From Chloroflexia bacterium SDU3-3 (lineage in GTDB: Bacteria; Chloroflexota; Chloroflexia; Chloroflexales; Roseiflexaceae), in the NCBI GenBank assembly GCA_009268125.1, contig WBOU01000011.1:1-64000 (forward strand): a stretch of 64,000 nucleotides of DNA. Reading direction: 5' to 3'. The notes beneath the pieces were generated by a model. That model ran no database searches, was not told the origin of the DNA, and was given only the letters and a program-made list of their open reading frames with translations. This document shows, one piece after another, positions 26,029 through 33,930 of this stretch (positions within the stretch are counted from its first letter, which is position 1; the number at the start of each line of letters is the position of its first letter). A program made the position numbers and the translations under genes.

Positions 26029-26646
26029 ATGCCGAACCCAGCCCTAGAGGCAACCTCGCCGCCGTTCACCACCTTCCGCTTCGAGGTGGTGATCACCGCA
26101 CCAGGAAGCGGAAGCCCGCTCTGCAGCGCGGCATTTTCCGAGTGCGCTGGCCTAGAGATGAACATGGAGCCAAAGCAGATCACCGAGGGCGGCAATAACA
26201 TCCAGCAGCAGCACCGCATCGGCCCGGTTAAGTATGGCACGCTTACACTCAAGCGCGGCATGACCGCCAACTTCGACCTGTGGCGCTGGTTCACCGCCGC
26301 CAGCCAGCCTGGCCGAGGCAGCGCCGACTGCGTGGTGACGATGTGGGACGCCCAGGGCGCGCCGCAGGTGAGCTTTGTGCTGAGCCAGTGCCTGCCCACC
26401 AGCCTGCACGGCCCCTCGCTCAACGCTAAAAATGGCGAGATCGCCGTCGAGGAGCTGCGCATGATCTACACCTCGATGGAGGTGCGGCCCGCTGGCGGCG
26501 ACACGATTGGCTTCTCATTTGGCGGGGGCGCGGGCTTTGGCATCAGCGCGGGCTTCTCGGCGGGCGTCAGCGTGGGGGCCAGCGTCAGCGGTGGCGTGAG
26601 CCTGAGCGGCGGGGTCTCGGCCAGCGCCAGCCTCGATCTGCTGTAA
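26029..26646 (+). CDS. eCIS inner tube protein 2 with Gly/Ser-rich tail
   Basis: 205 aa. Residues 1-150 are a second gp19-like tube domain (FTTFRFEVVI, FSECAGLEMNMEPKQI, LTLKRGMTANFDLWRWF, VEELRMIYTSMEV), like Pvc5/Afp5, which joins the tube to the baseplate adaptor. The last ~45 residues are low-complexity Gly/Ser/Ala/Val with an SAGFSAGVS pattern, also seen in the next gene's product. It starts 2 nt after the sheath stop. The tail may be flexible or contact the LysM adaptor; its role is not known. Confidence 0.9.
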   Translation: MPNPALEATSPPFTTFRFEVVITAPGSGSPLCSAAFSECAGLEMNMEPKQITEGGNNIQQQHRIGPVKYGTLTLKRGMTANFDLWRWFTAASQPGRGSADCVVTMWDAQGAPQVSFVLSQCLPTSLHGPSLNAKNGEIAVEELRMIYTSMEVRPAGGDTIGFSFGGGAGFGISAGFSAGVSVGASVSGGVSLSGGVSASASLDLL

Positions 26647-26658
26647 GGAGCATGCGCT

Positions 26659-27438
26659 ATGGGGCTTGTCAAAGCAAAACTCACACCGATGAGCGCCGCC
26701 CAGCCACCGCAGCCGCGCGACGCCGATGCGATCGAGGCCCAGTTCAACCCGTCCACGCTCTCGCTCTCGTACAACGCCTCGGGCAGCGCAGGCACGCAGA
26801 ACGGGGCCAGCGCCGACCCGGCGCAGAACCAGCAGGTGCAGCGCACCACACTGACCTCAAGCCTGCGCTTCGACCTCGTGTTCGACACCACCGAGAGCGG
26901 CGAGGATGTGCGCAACACCACCATGAAGATCGCGGCGCTGCTGCGGCCATCGAGCGAGCAGTCGCCGATCGTGCGCTTCAGCTGGGGCACCTTTCTGTTC
27001 AACGGCACGCTCACCAGCCTCAGCGAGACGATTGATTATTTTTCCGACCAGGGCGTGCCGCTGCGGTCGTCGGTGCAGCTGGCCATGGCGGGCACCGAGC
27101 TGAGCGGCAACACCGCCGCCGGGTCCGGCTTTGCCGCAGGCGTGGGCTTCTCGGCGGGCGTCAGCGCGGGCTTCTCGGCAGGTGCCAGCGCGGGCTTCTC
27201 GGCGGGCATCAGCGCCGGGGCCTCGGCGGGCGTCAGCGCGGGCTTCTCGGCGGGCGTCGGCACCACGCCGCTCACGCTGGCCCAGGCGGGCGATAGCATC
27301 CAGGGCATCGCCGCGCGGGCCGGGGCCGACTGGAAGGCCGTGGCCAGCGCCAACGGGATCGATAACCCGCGCCAGGTAGCGGCGGGCACCGTTCTGGATG
27401 TGAACGCGCGCGCATCCGCCAAGATCAGCAGCGAATAG
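26659..27438 (+). CDS. eCIS LysM tube adaptor (Pvc7/Afp7-like)
   Basis: 259 aa. The N-terminal ~150 residues form the CIS tube-initiator domain (EAQFNPSTLSLSYN, LRFDLVFDTT, VRFSWGTFLFNGTLTSLSETIDYF). Residues ~155-200 are AGFSAGVS-type repeats. The C terminus is a LysM domain (LTLAQAGDSIQGIAARAGADW ... VAAGTVLDV). In phage and eCIS baseplates, LysM adaptors of this kind connect the hub to the first tube ring and are not cell-wall hydrolases. GGAG precedes ATG. The repeats lengthen the usual linker. Confidence 0.9.
   Translation: MGLVKAKLTPMSAAQPPQPRDADAIEAQFNPSTLSLSYNASGSAGTQNGASADPAQNQQVQRTTLTSSLRFDLVFDTTESGEDVRNTTMKIAALLRPSSEQSPIVRFSWGTFLFNGTLTSLSETIDYFSDQGVPLRSSVQLAMAGTELSGNTAAGSGFAAGVGFSAGVSAGFSAGASAGFSAGISAGASAGVSAGFSAGVGTTPLTLAQAGDSIQGIAARAGADWKAVASANGIDNPRQVAAGTVLDVNARASAKISSE
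27127..27270 (+). repeat. ~24-bp coding repeats (AGFSAGVS type)
   Basis: About five imperfect copies of a 24-bp unit with core GGCTTCTCGGCGGGCGTCAGC, shortened and varied in places, within the LysM adaptor gene. Related DNA lies at 26530-26610 in the tube 2 gene. Confidence 0.8.
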
Positions 27439-27447
27439 CGAGGGCTT

Positions 27448-27609
27448 ATGTCAGTCGTGATCAACGATGTCGAGGTTCTGCCCAACGACGAGCAGAAGCA
27501 GCCCAGCCAGCCGCAGGCCCCCAAGCCCAGCCAGCCGCAGTCGGCCAGGGATGTGCTGCGGATCATCCGACGGCAGCACGAGCGCCGCGAGCGCCTGCAC
27601 GCCGACTAG
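27448..27609 (+). CDS. 53-aa eCIS protein (Pvc6/Afp6-like position)
   Basis: 53 aa from ATG at 27448 (GAGGG 3-4 nt upstream) to TAG at 27607-27609. It has a short N-terminal strand (SVVINDVEVLPNDE), a Gln/Pro/Ser linker (PSQPQ repeated), and a basic helix (ARDVLRIIRRQHERRERLHAD). It sits between the LysM adaptor and hub genes with almost no gap on either side. A small protein at this place is typical of eCIS loci (Afp6/Pvc6). Its role is unclear, possibly an assembly factor or a peptide linking hub and tube. Homology to Afp6 itself is not demonstrated. Confidence 0.75.
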   Translation: MSVVINDVEVLPNDEQKQPSQPQAPKPSQPQSARDVLRIIRRQHERRERLHAD

Positions 27610-27621
27610 GAGCGCCAGCCG

Positions 27622-28692
27622 ATGACTCAGACCACCGCCTACAGCGCGCTGCCGCACATCGCGATCGCGGGCAGCGAGGATCGCGATCTGGCCGCCAACA
27701 TCATCGCGATGATCGTCGAGGAAACTAGCGATGGCCTGTACCGCTGCGAGATCACGCTCAGCAACTTCGGCCCCAATCGCAGCCGCATGGACTACCTGTA
27801 CCTCGACCGCCAGAAGCTCGACTTCGGCACAGCGCTGGCTATCTCGTTCGGCCCGCCGCGCGCCGATGTCAAGATCTTCGAGGGGCGGATCAGCGCGCTG
27901 GAGGCCAGCTATAGCCTCGGCGGCACCTCCACGCTCACCGTGCTGGCCGAGGACCGCCTGCAGGATCTGCGCATGACCCGCCGGACGCGCAGCTTCGAGC
28001 AGATGAGCGACAGCGACATCCTGCGGCGGATCGCGGGCGAGCACAGCCTCACCCCACAGATCCAGCTGGATGGGCCGACCCACGCCGTGGTGGCCCAGGT
28101 CAACCAGAGCGACCTGGCCTTCATCCGCGACCGCGCGCGGGCCTGCGACACCGAGGTGTGGGTCGAGGGCAGCACGCTGCACGCGGCCCGGCGCAGCGAC
28201 CGCGCGGCGGGGAATGTGCGGCTGGCCTACGGCGTCGGCCTGATCGAGTTCACGGTGCGCGCCGACCTGGCCCACCAGCGCAGCGAGGTGGGGGTGAGCG
28301 GCTGGGATGTGGCGGGCAAGACCGCGATCAGCGAGGTGGCGGCCCGCAGCGAGATCAGCAGCGAGCTGGGCGGCGACACCGGCGGCAGCCAGATCCTTGA
28401 GCAGGCCTTCGCGCCGCGCCGCGAGCGGGTGGTGCACACCGTGCCGCTCACCAGCAGCGAGGCGCGGGCCATCGCCCAGGTGCGCTACCGCGAGCGGGCC
28501 AGGCGTTTCGTGTGCGGCCACGGCTTCGCCGAGGGCGACCCCCGCATCCGCGTGGGCTGCACGGCGGAGCTCAGCGGCCTAGGGGCCATGTTCGATGGCC
28601 GCTACTACGTGGTGCGCGCCTGCCACAGCTTCGACCTCGACCAAGGCTTCAAGACCGAGTTTGATGTCGAGCGCGCCGGGATCGGATCGTAG
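27622..28692 (+). CDS. eCIS hub protein (gp27/phage late control D-like)
   Basis: 356 aa, ATG after AGGAG. It corresponds to the gp27-like part of a VgrG/Pvc8 spike protein: IIAMIVEETSDGLYRCEITLSNFG, a gp44/late-control-D-like barrel (DFGTALAISFG, FEGRISALEASY, LTVLAEDRLQDLRMTRRTRSFEQMSDSDILRRIAGEH shown here only as these motifs), then FIRDRARACDTEVWVEGSTLHA and the C-terminal GCTAELSGLGAMFDGRYYVVRACHSFD. It forms the trimeric centre of the baseplate. The gp5-like spike is a separate gene just downstream, so the usual fusion is split here. Confidence 0.9.
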   Translation: MTQTTAYSALPHIAIAGSEDRDLAANIIAMIVEETSDGLYRCEITLSNFGPNRSRMDYLYLDRQKLDFGTALAISFGPPRADVKIFEGRISALEASYSLGGTSTLTVLAEDRLQDLRMTRRTRSFEQMSDSDILRRIAGEHSLTPQIQLDGPTHAVVAQVNQSDLAFIRDRARACDTEVWVEGSTLHAARRSDRAAGNVRLAYGVGLIEFTVRADLAHQRSEVGVSGWDVAGKTAISEVAARSEISSELGGDTGGSQILEQAFAPRRERVVHTVPLTSSEARAIAQVRYRERARRFVCGHGFAEGDPRIRVGCTAELSGLGAMFDGRYYVVRACHSFDLDQGFKTEFDVERAGIGS

Positions 28693-28733
28693 CCCGCGCC
28701 CGAGCAGCAAGCGACATCCGGAAAGGCAGACCA

Positions 28734-29438
28734 GTGATCGACACCTTCGCCCAGCTTGAGCGGGCCGCCACCGGCCCAGGCGGACTCTTCTACGGCGTCT
28801 ACACCGCGCTCGTGACCGATCTGAACGATCCCGACGGCCAGGGCCGCGTGCGCGTGCGCCTGCCGTGGTCGCCCGACCCCGACGGCGGCAGCTACGAGGC
28901 CTGGGCGCGGCTGGCCACCATGATGGCGGGCAACAACCGCGGCAGCTGGTTCATCCCCGACATCGACGACGAGGTACTGGTGGCCTTCGAGGCGGGCAAC
29001 CCGCGCCGCCCCTATGTGGTGGGAGCGCTCTGGAACGGCAGCGACGCGCCGCCCGCCAGCATGGATGGCGCGTCGCGCAACACCACCAAGCGCATCCGCT
29101 CGCGCAACGGCGTGGTGGTGACGATGGACGACAGCGACGGCCAGGAGCAGCTGGTGCTGGAGACGCCCGGCGGGCAGAAGGTGACGCTGCGCGACGGCCC
29201 CGGCAGCGTCGAGATCGTCGACAGCAACGGCAACTCGGTCAAGCTCGACAGCGCGGGCATCACCATCACCGCAGCGGCCAAGGTCACGGTCAACGCCGCC
29301 ACCGTGGCGGTGAGCGCGGGCATGGTCACCGTCGACGCGGGCATGTCGCGGTTCAGCGGGGTGGTGCAGTGCGACACCCTGATCGCCAGCACGGTGGTGG
29401 GCGCGAGCTACACGCCGGGCGCGGGCAATATCTGGTAG
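28734..29438 (+). CDS. eCIS central spike protein (gp5/gpV-like)
   Basis: 234 aa, GTG start preceded by GGAAAGG. It has an N-terminal OB-fold (FYGVYTALVTDLNDPDGQGRVRVRLPW, GSWFIPDIDDEVLVAFEAGNPRRPYVVGALWNG in the gp5/gpV pattern; only these motifs listed). From about residue 120 come repeats of a triple-stranded beta-helix (VVVTMDDSDG, KVTLRDGPGSVEIVD, GITITAAAKVTVNAATVAVSAGMVTVDAG), forming the membrane-piercing needle. No separate PAAR tip gene was found in the operon. The product trimerises on the hub. Confidence 0.92.
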   Translation: MIDTFAQLERAATGPGGLFYGVYTALVTDLNDPDGQGRVRVRLPWSPDPDGGSYEAWARLATMMAGNNRGSWFIPDIDDEVLVAFEAGNPRRPYVVGALWNGSDAPPASMDGASRNTTKRIRSRNGVVVTMDDSDGQEQLVLETPGGQKVTLRDGPGSVEIVDSNGNSVKLDSAGITITAAAKVTVNAATVAVSAGMVTVDAGMSRFSGVVQCDTLIASTVVGASYTPGAGNIW

Positions 29439-29446
29439 AGGTACGC

Positions 29447-31144
29447 ATGAGCGCAATCGAGTGGCGCGCACCAGCGCCGATCTGGAATCGAGACCTGATC
29501 TCTAGCCCCGCCGCGCTGCGGCCCCGGCTGGTGGCGTGCAGCGGCGACAGCTTCCTGGACAGCTTTCTTGAGCTGATGCAGGGAAAGACGCCGGGCAAGA
29601 CGCCCCGCGCCATGGCCGAGGCGCTGCTGCCGCTGGCGGGCACACAGAAGCTGTTTCAGCCAGCCCATGGCCGCTACTACCTGCTGGTCGGCTCGCTGGT
29701 GTGTCGGCAGGTGGGCCTGCCCGACCGCGCCGTGGCCAGCGCCGCAGGCGAGCGGGTGAGCTTCGTGATCCGGCGGCTGCAGCGCAGCGCCCAGGGCACG
29801 CTCACCGGCGGCGAGGAGGCCTGGGTCGACGACGGCCCGCAGCGCGGCTGGCACCTGGTCGATAGCCCCGCCCAGCCCTACCAGGGCGAGGAGCGCCTGC
29901 CCATGCACCCAGTGGAGGCATGCGCATCCTACGCCAAGGGCGAGAACCCGTTCGCCTGCGCCTTCGGGCTGGCCGATTGTGGCCGCAGGTCGGTCTACTA
30001 CGGCTATGTGCCGGTGGGCAACCGTGGCAAGTACGCCGAGCGCATCCCGATCAACAGCGGGGCCGACCCGGCAGCGCAGTTCCGCGCCTTTGTCGACTCG
30101 GTGGTGGCCTCGGGCGAGCCCGGCCACGACCCGCGCATGGATGAGGTCGACAGCCGCGTGATCTCGCCCTGGCTGAGCATGTACGCCGACCCGGTGAGCC
30201 TGGCCGACCACTCGCCCGCGCCGCCCGACGGCAGCGCGCCGCTTGAGCCGTTCTCGCTGTACTTGCTGCTCGACATGGCCGATGTGCTGCGGCGCAATCT
30301 GCCCAGCCTCTATACCGCGCTCGGCACCGATGGCGGCGGCATCGCCAGCGGCAGCCAGCGCCGCGCGCTGTTTGATCGGCTGCGCACGATCACCACCGTG
30401 GAGAAAAGTGCGCCGAGCAAGAACCTAACCGACATCCTCGATCAGCTGCGCGATAACGGGCTGCTGGCGCTGGTACAGGATGGGGCCGACGAGAGCAGCG
30501 TGAGCGACGCGACCTACCAGGACTACGCCAGCCGGTACATGCTGAAAGGTGCCAGCAACACATCCAAGGGCTTCCTGCTGCCGAATGGCCAGCTGCACCA
30601 GCTCTTCTCCGCCGCGCTGGCCGAGGAGAAGGCCGAGCGCGGCGAGAGCTGGCTGCCGCCGCCGACCGAAGAGCGGCTAGGCCTGCTGCGCGACCAGGTG
30701 GTGCCGGTAGACACCGGCCCCGAGCCGAGCTACGTGCTGCGCATGATCTACGACCACGCGCCATGCTGCCCGGTGGTCAGCGCGCCCAGCGGCCCGGTCA
30801 GCCTCGCGCCCTTCTACGACCCCGACGCCCCGGCGCGGCACATCCGGATCGAAGCCCCCAGCATCAAGCCGCGCGACCTGCGCAAGTACAAGCGCGGGGT
30901 GGGCATCGCCATGTCGCCCGAGCTGCGCGATGTGATGAACCGCGTGCACAAGGGCATGCTCGACGACGAGGGGCTGGCCAGCGGGGCTGGCTGGCAGCTG
31001 GGCATGATCTGCTCGTTCTCGCTGCAGATCATCTTCCTGGTCGCCATCATCGTGATGTTCATCTTCCTGATCGCCTTCAACCTGATCTTCTGGTGGCTGC
31101 CCTTCTTGAAAATCTGCTTTCCGATCCCAGTCAAAGGGAAATGA
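29447..31144 (+). CDS. eCIS-locus protein with C-terminal membrane segments
   Basis: 565 aa, ATG at 29447, 8 nt after the spike stop (GAGG upstream). Family not recognised. The middle part is soluble and helical (EPFSLYLLLDMADVLRRNLP; LTDILDQLRDNGLLALVQ). The last ~50 residues contain one or two strongly hydrophobic stretches (IIFLVAIIVMFIFLIAFNLIFWWLP) and end in a basic PVKGK. It lies among baseplate genes, between spike and gp25. A membrane-embedded component here could anchor the loaded particle to the cytoplasmic membrane, as membrane-bound contractile systems do. That role is inference. Confidence 0.72.
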   Translation: MSAIEWRAPAPIWNRDLISSPAALRPRLVACSGDSFLDSFLELMQGKTPGKTPRAMAEALLPLAGTQKLFQPAHGRYYLLVGSLVCRQVGLPDRAVASAAGERVSFVIRRLQRSAQGTLTGGEEAWVDDGPQRGWHLVDSPAQPYQGEERLPMHPVEACASYAKGENPFACAFGLADCGRRSVYYGYVPVGNRGKYAERIPINSGADPAAQFRAFVDSVVASGEPGHDPRMDEVDSRVISPWLSMYADPVSLADHSPAPPDGSAPLEPFSLYLLLDMADVLRRNLPSLYTALGTDGGGIASGSQRRALFDRLRTITTVEKSAPSKNLTDILDQLRDNGLLALVQDGADESSVSDATYQDYASRYMLKGASNTSKGFLLPNGQLHQLFSAALAEEKAERGESWLPPPTEERLGLLRDQVVPVDTGPEPSYVLRMIYDHAPCCPVVSAPSGPVSLAPFYDPDAPARHIRIEAPSIKPRDLRKYKRGVGIAMSPELRDVMNRVHKGMLDDEGLASGAGWQLGMICSFSLQIIFLVAIIVMFIFLIAFNLIFWWLPFLKICFPIPVKGK

Positions 31145-31152
31145 GGGACGCT

Positions 31153-31545
31153 ATGGACCATGCAGATCTCTATGGGCGCGGGATCGGCTTCCCGCCACGG
31201 ATCGCGCCGGATGGCCAGCTGGTCTGGTCGACGGGCGAGCTGAACGTGCGCGAGTCGATCGCGATCATCCTGCGCACCCGGCCTGGCGAGCGCCTGCTGC
31301 GGCCCGACTTTGGCTGCGGGCTTGACCGCTACCTCTACGAGCCGAACAACGTCGCGACCCTGCGGCTCATCCAGGAGGAGATCAAGCAGGCGATCACCCG
31401 CTGGGAGCCGCGCGTCAGCCTCGACGACATCCGCGTGGCCACCAGCGCCGAGGATGAGCGCGCCGTAGAGATAACGATTGTGTACACGCTGATCGCCACC
31501 CAGCGCCGCGAGCGGATGGGGCTGACGCTGGCGCTACAGGTATAG
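31153..31545 (+). CDS. eCIS baseplate wedge protein (gp25/GPW-like, Pvc9)
   Basis: 130 aa. ATG at 31153 was chosen for GAGGG 6 nt upstream; an ATG at 31141 in the same frame overlaps the preceding stop. Typical gp25 motifs are GRGIGFPPRIAPDGQLVW, VRESIAIILRTRPGERLLRPDFGCGL and DRYLYEPN. gp25 starts sheath assembly and holds the wedge together. The C terminus (IVYTLIATQRRERMGLTLALQV) is complete. Confidence 0.93.
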   Translation: MDHADLYGRGIGFPPRIAPDGQLVWSTGELNVRESIAIILRTRPGERLLRPDFGCGLDRYLYEPNNVATLRLIQEEIKQAITRWEPRVSLDDIRVATSAEDERAVEITIVYTLIATQRRERMGLTLALQV

Positions 31546-31554
31546 GGGGGCGCA

Positions 31555-33900
31555 ATGCCACTACAGGTGCCACAGCTAGATGACCGCAGCTTCGAGCAGC
31601 TTGTCGCCGAGGCGCGCGCCCGCATCCCGGTGCACACGCCCGAGTGGACCAACTTCAACGAGAGCGACCCGGGCATCACCATCGTCGAGCTATTCGCGTT
31701 CATGACCGAGAACCTGCTCTACCGCAGCAACCGCATCCCCGAGCTGAACCACAAGAAGTTCCTCACCCTGCTGGGGATCGGGCTGCGGGCCGCCGCGCCG
31801 GGGCAGGGCCTGATCGCGGTGCGCAACGAGCGCGGCCCGCTGGCGGCGCTGCCGCTGGATGTGGGGCTAGAGGTGCGGGCGGGCCGCGTGCCGTTTCGCA
31901 CCCGCACGGCGGTGTGCGTGCTGCCCGTGGAGGCGCGCTGCTTCTACAAGCGCCCGCACGCGCCTAGCGACGACGAGAAAGCCCGCTACCAGCTGCTCTA
32001 CGAGCCGTTCCTGGGCGAGTCGGGCCAGCCCGCCGACTATAGCGACCTCACGTTCTACCGCACCACGCCGCTCGATCAGCCCGAGATCGGCAAGCCGCTG
32101 CCCGCCGTCGAGCTGGCCGACAGCCTGGCGGGCACCATCGACCGCTCGCTGTGGGTGGCGCTGCTCGCGCCCGAGGGGCGGCTGGGCACCGAGGTGCAGG
32201 CCGCGCTGGCCGGACAGATCCTCACGCTGGGCATCGCGCCCGACCCCAGCGGCGCGGCCCGCGAGCTGCGGCCCTTCAGCTACGCGCCCAAGGCCATACC
32301 CGACCCTGGGCTGGTGTTCGAGCTGCTGGTGCCCGACGCCGCTGCGGCCAGCGAGTACGTGCCCGCCAGCTACCGCAGGCTTGATGTGGTGTATGCCGAG
32401 AACGTGCTGGATGCGCCCGGCGTGGTGCAGCTGCAGCTGCCCGGCTACGCCGAGATCGCCCGCTACAGCCCGCAGAACCTGAACTTCGACCCGGTGGAGG
32501 AGGGCACCGGCGACTACCCGCCCCTGATCGAGGATGCCAGCGTCGCTGCGCGGGTGGCCGCCTGGCTGCGCGTGCGCCTGCCCGACGTGGCGGCCAGCGA
32601 GGCGGCGGCCACATCGGCCCAGCAGGCCCGCATCACCTGGGTGGGCACCAACGCCGCGCGGGTCATCCAGGCACTGCCGGTGGTGAACGAGCGACTTGGC
32701 GTGGGCACCGGCACGCCCGATCAGAGCTTCCGCCTGGCCAACATACCGCTGGTGGTGAAGCCCCAGGACACGGCCAGCAGTGCGCCGCCCGAGGCCAGCC
32801 TGGTGGTCGAGATCCAGGGCCAGGATGGCGCGTGGCGCACATGGGCCCAGATCGACGACCTATTTGCGGCGGGCCGCGAGGACGCGGTGTACATGGTCGA
32901 CCCCGAGTCGGGGATCATCCGCTTCGGCGATGGCCTGCGCGGCCTGCGCCCGCCGCTGGGGGCGGGCATCCGCGCCAGCTACGAGTACGGCGGCGGGCCG
33001 GAGGGCAACGTGGCGATCGGGGCGATCAGCAAAAGCCCCGGCATCCCGGCGGGCTTCGCGATCGGCAACCCGCTGGCCACATGGGGTGCCGACTCGGGCG
33101 AGAGCGTGGCCGAGGGCGAGCGCAGCATCCCGCGCTACCTGCGCCACCGCGACCGGCTGGTCACCGCCGAGGACTTCCGCGATGTGGTGCGCCGCACGCC
33201 GGGCGTGGATGTGGGCCGCGTCGAGGTGCTGCCGCTGTTCAACCCCAACGCGTTCACGCCCGACACGCCGCAGCAGTTCCCCGGCACCGTCACGGTGCTG
33301 GCCATCCCCTGCTACGACCAGGGCCAGCCCAGCGCGCCGCGCGCCGACAAGCTGTTTCTCGATGCGATCTGCCGCTGGATCGACCCGCGCCGCCTGATCA
33401 CCACCGAGATCTACGTGCGCGGGCCAGCCTACATCCCGATCTGGGTCACGGTGGGCGTGCAGTTTGCCGCAGGCCGCATGCGCGAGCTGGTGCGCCGGGA
33501 TATCCAGCAGGCCCTGCGCGACTTCCTCTCGCCGCTGGTGGGCGGACCGCCGGTGGAGGATGCCCCGCCGGTGTGCGGGCACGCCGACGCTGGCCCCTGC
33601 GCCCAGCGCGGTGCTGGCTGGCCGCTGGGGCTGGAGGTGCGCCAGCAGGATCTGGAGGCCACGATGACACGCGTGCCCGGTGTGCGCTATGTGACCGGGG
33701 TGCGGATGGCGGCCCAGCCGCCCGGCGGCCCGCTGGCCAACGACGTGCAGCGCGTGGCGATCGCCGGGCTGCAGCTGCCCTACATGGTGGCGCTGAGCGT
33801 CACCGAGGGCGCGCCCGAAGACCCCGCCAGCCTGCTGGGCCTGCGCCCCGCGCCGACCGGCAAGATCTTTCCTGTGCCCGTGCTGCCGCGCAAGTGCTAG
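31555..33900 (+). CDS. eCIS baseplate protein, gpJ/gp6-like (Pvc11)
   Basis: 781 aa starting 9 nt after gp25. The putative baseplate assembly family is recognised by the N terminus (DDRSFEQLVAEARARIPVHTPEWTNFNESDPGITIVELFAFMTENLLYRSNRIPE shown here as family motifs NESDPGITIVELFA and LLYRSNRIPE). Further evidence is a middle FGDGLRGLRPP...IRASYEYGGG, and the gpJ block LVTAEDFRDVVRRTPGVD with VEVLPLFNP. It builds the wedge ring of the baseplate together with the next gene's product. Length is within the usual range for AFP-type proteins. Confidence 0.9.
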   Translation: MPLQVPQLDDRSFEQLVAEARARIPVHTPEWTNFNESDPGITIVELFAFMTENLLYRSNRIPELNHKKFLTLLGIGLRAAAPGQGLIAVRNERGPLAALPLDVGLEVRAGRVPFRTRTAVCVLPVEARCFYKRPHAPSDDEKARYQLLYEPFLGESGQPADYSDLTFYRTTPLDQPEIGKPLPAVELADSLAGTIDRSLWVALLAPEGRLGTEVQAALAGQILTLGIAPDPSGAARELRPFSYAPKAIPDPGLVFELLVPDAAAASEYVPASYRRLDVVYAENVLDAPGVVQLQLPGYAEIARYSPQNLNFDPVEEGTGDYPPLIEDASVAARVAAWLRVRLPDVAASEAAATSAQQARITWVGTNAARVIQALPVVNERLGVGTGTPDQSFRLANIPLVVKPQDTASSAPPEASLVVEIQGQDGAWRTWAQIDDLFAAGREDAVYMVDPESGIIRFGDGLRGLRPPLGAGIRASYEYGGGPEGNVAIGAISKSPGIPAGFAIGNPLATWGADSGESVAEGERSIPRYLRHRDRLVTAEDFRDVVRRTPGVDVGRVEVLPLFNPNAFTPDTPQQFPGTVTVLAIPCYDQGQPSAPRADKLFLDAICRWIDPRRLITTEIYVRGPAYIPIWVTVGVQFAAGRMRELVRRDIQQALRDFLSPLVGGPPVEDAPPVCGHADAGPCAQRGAGWPLGLEVRQQDLEATMTRVPGVRYVTGVRMAAQPPGGPLANDVQRVAIAGLQLPYMVALSVTEGAPEDPASLLGLRPAPTGKIFPVPVLPRKC

Positions 33901-33930
33901 GCGCGCAGACTCACACGATAGAGGACGCGA

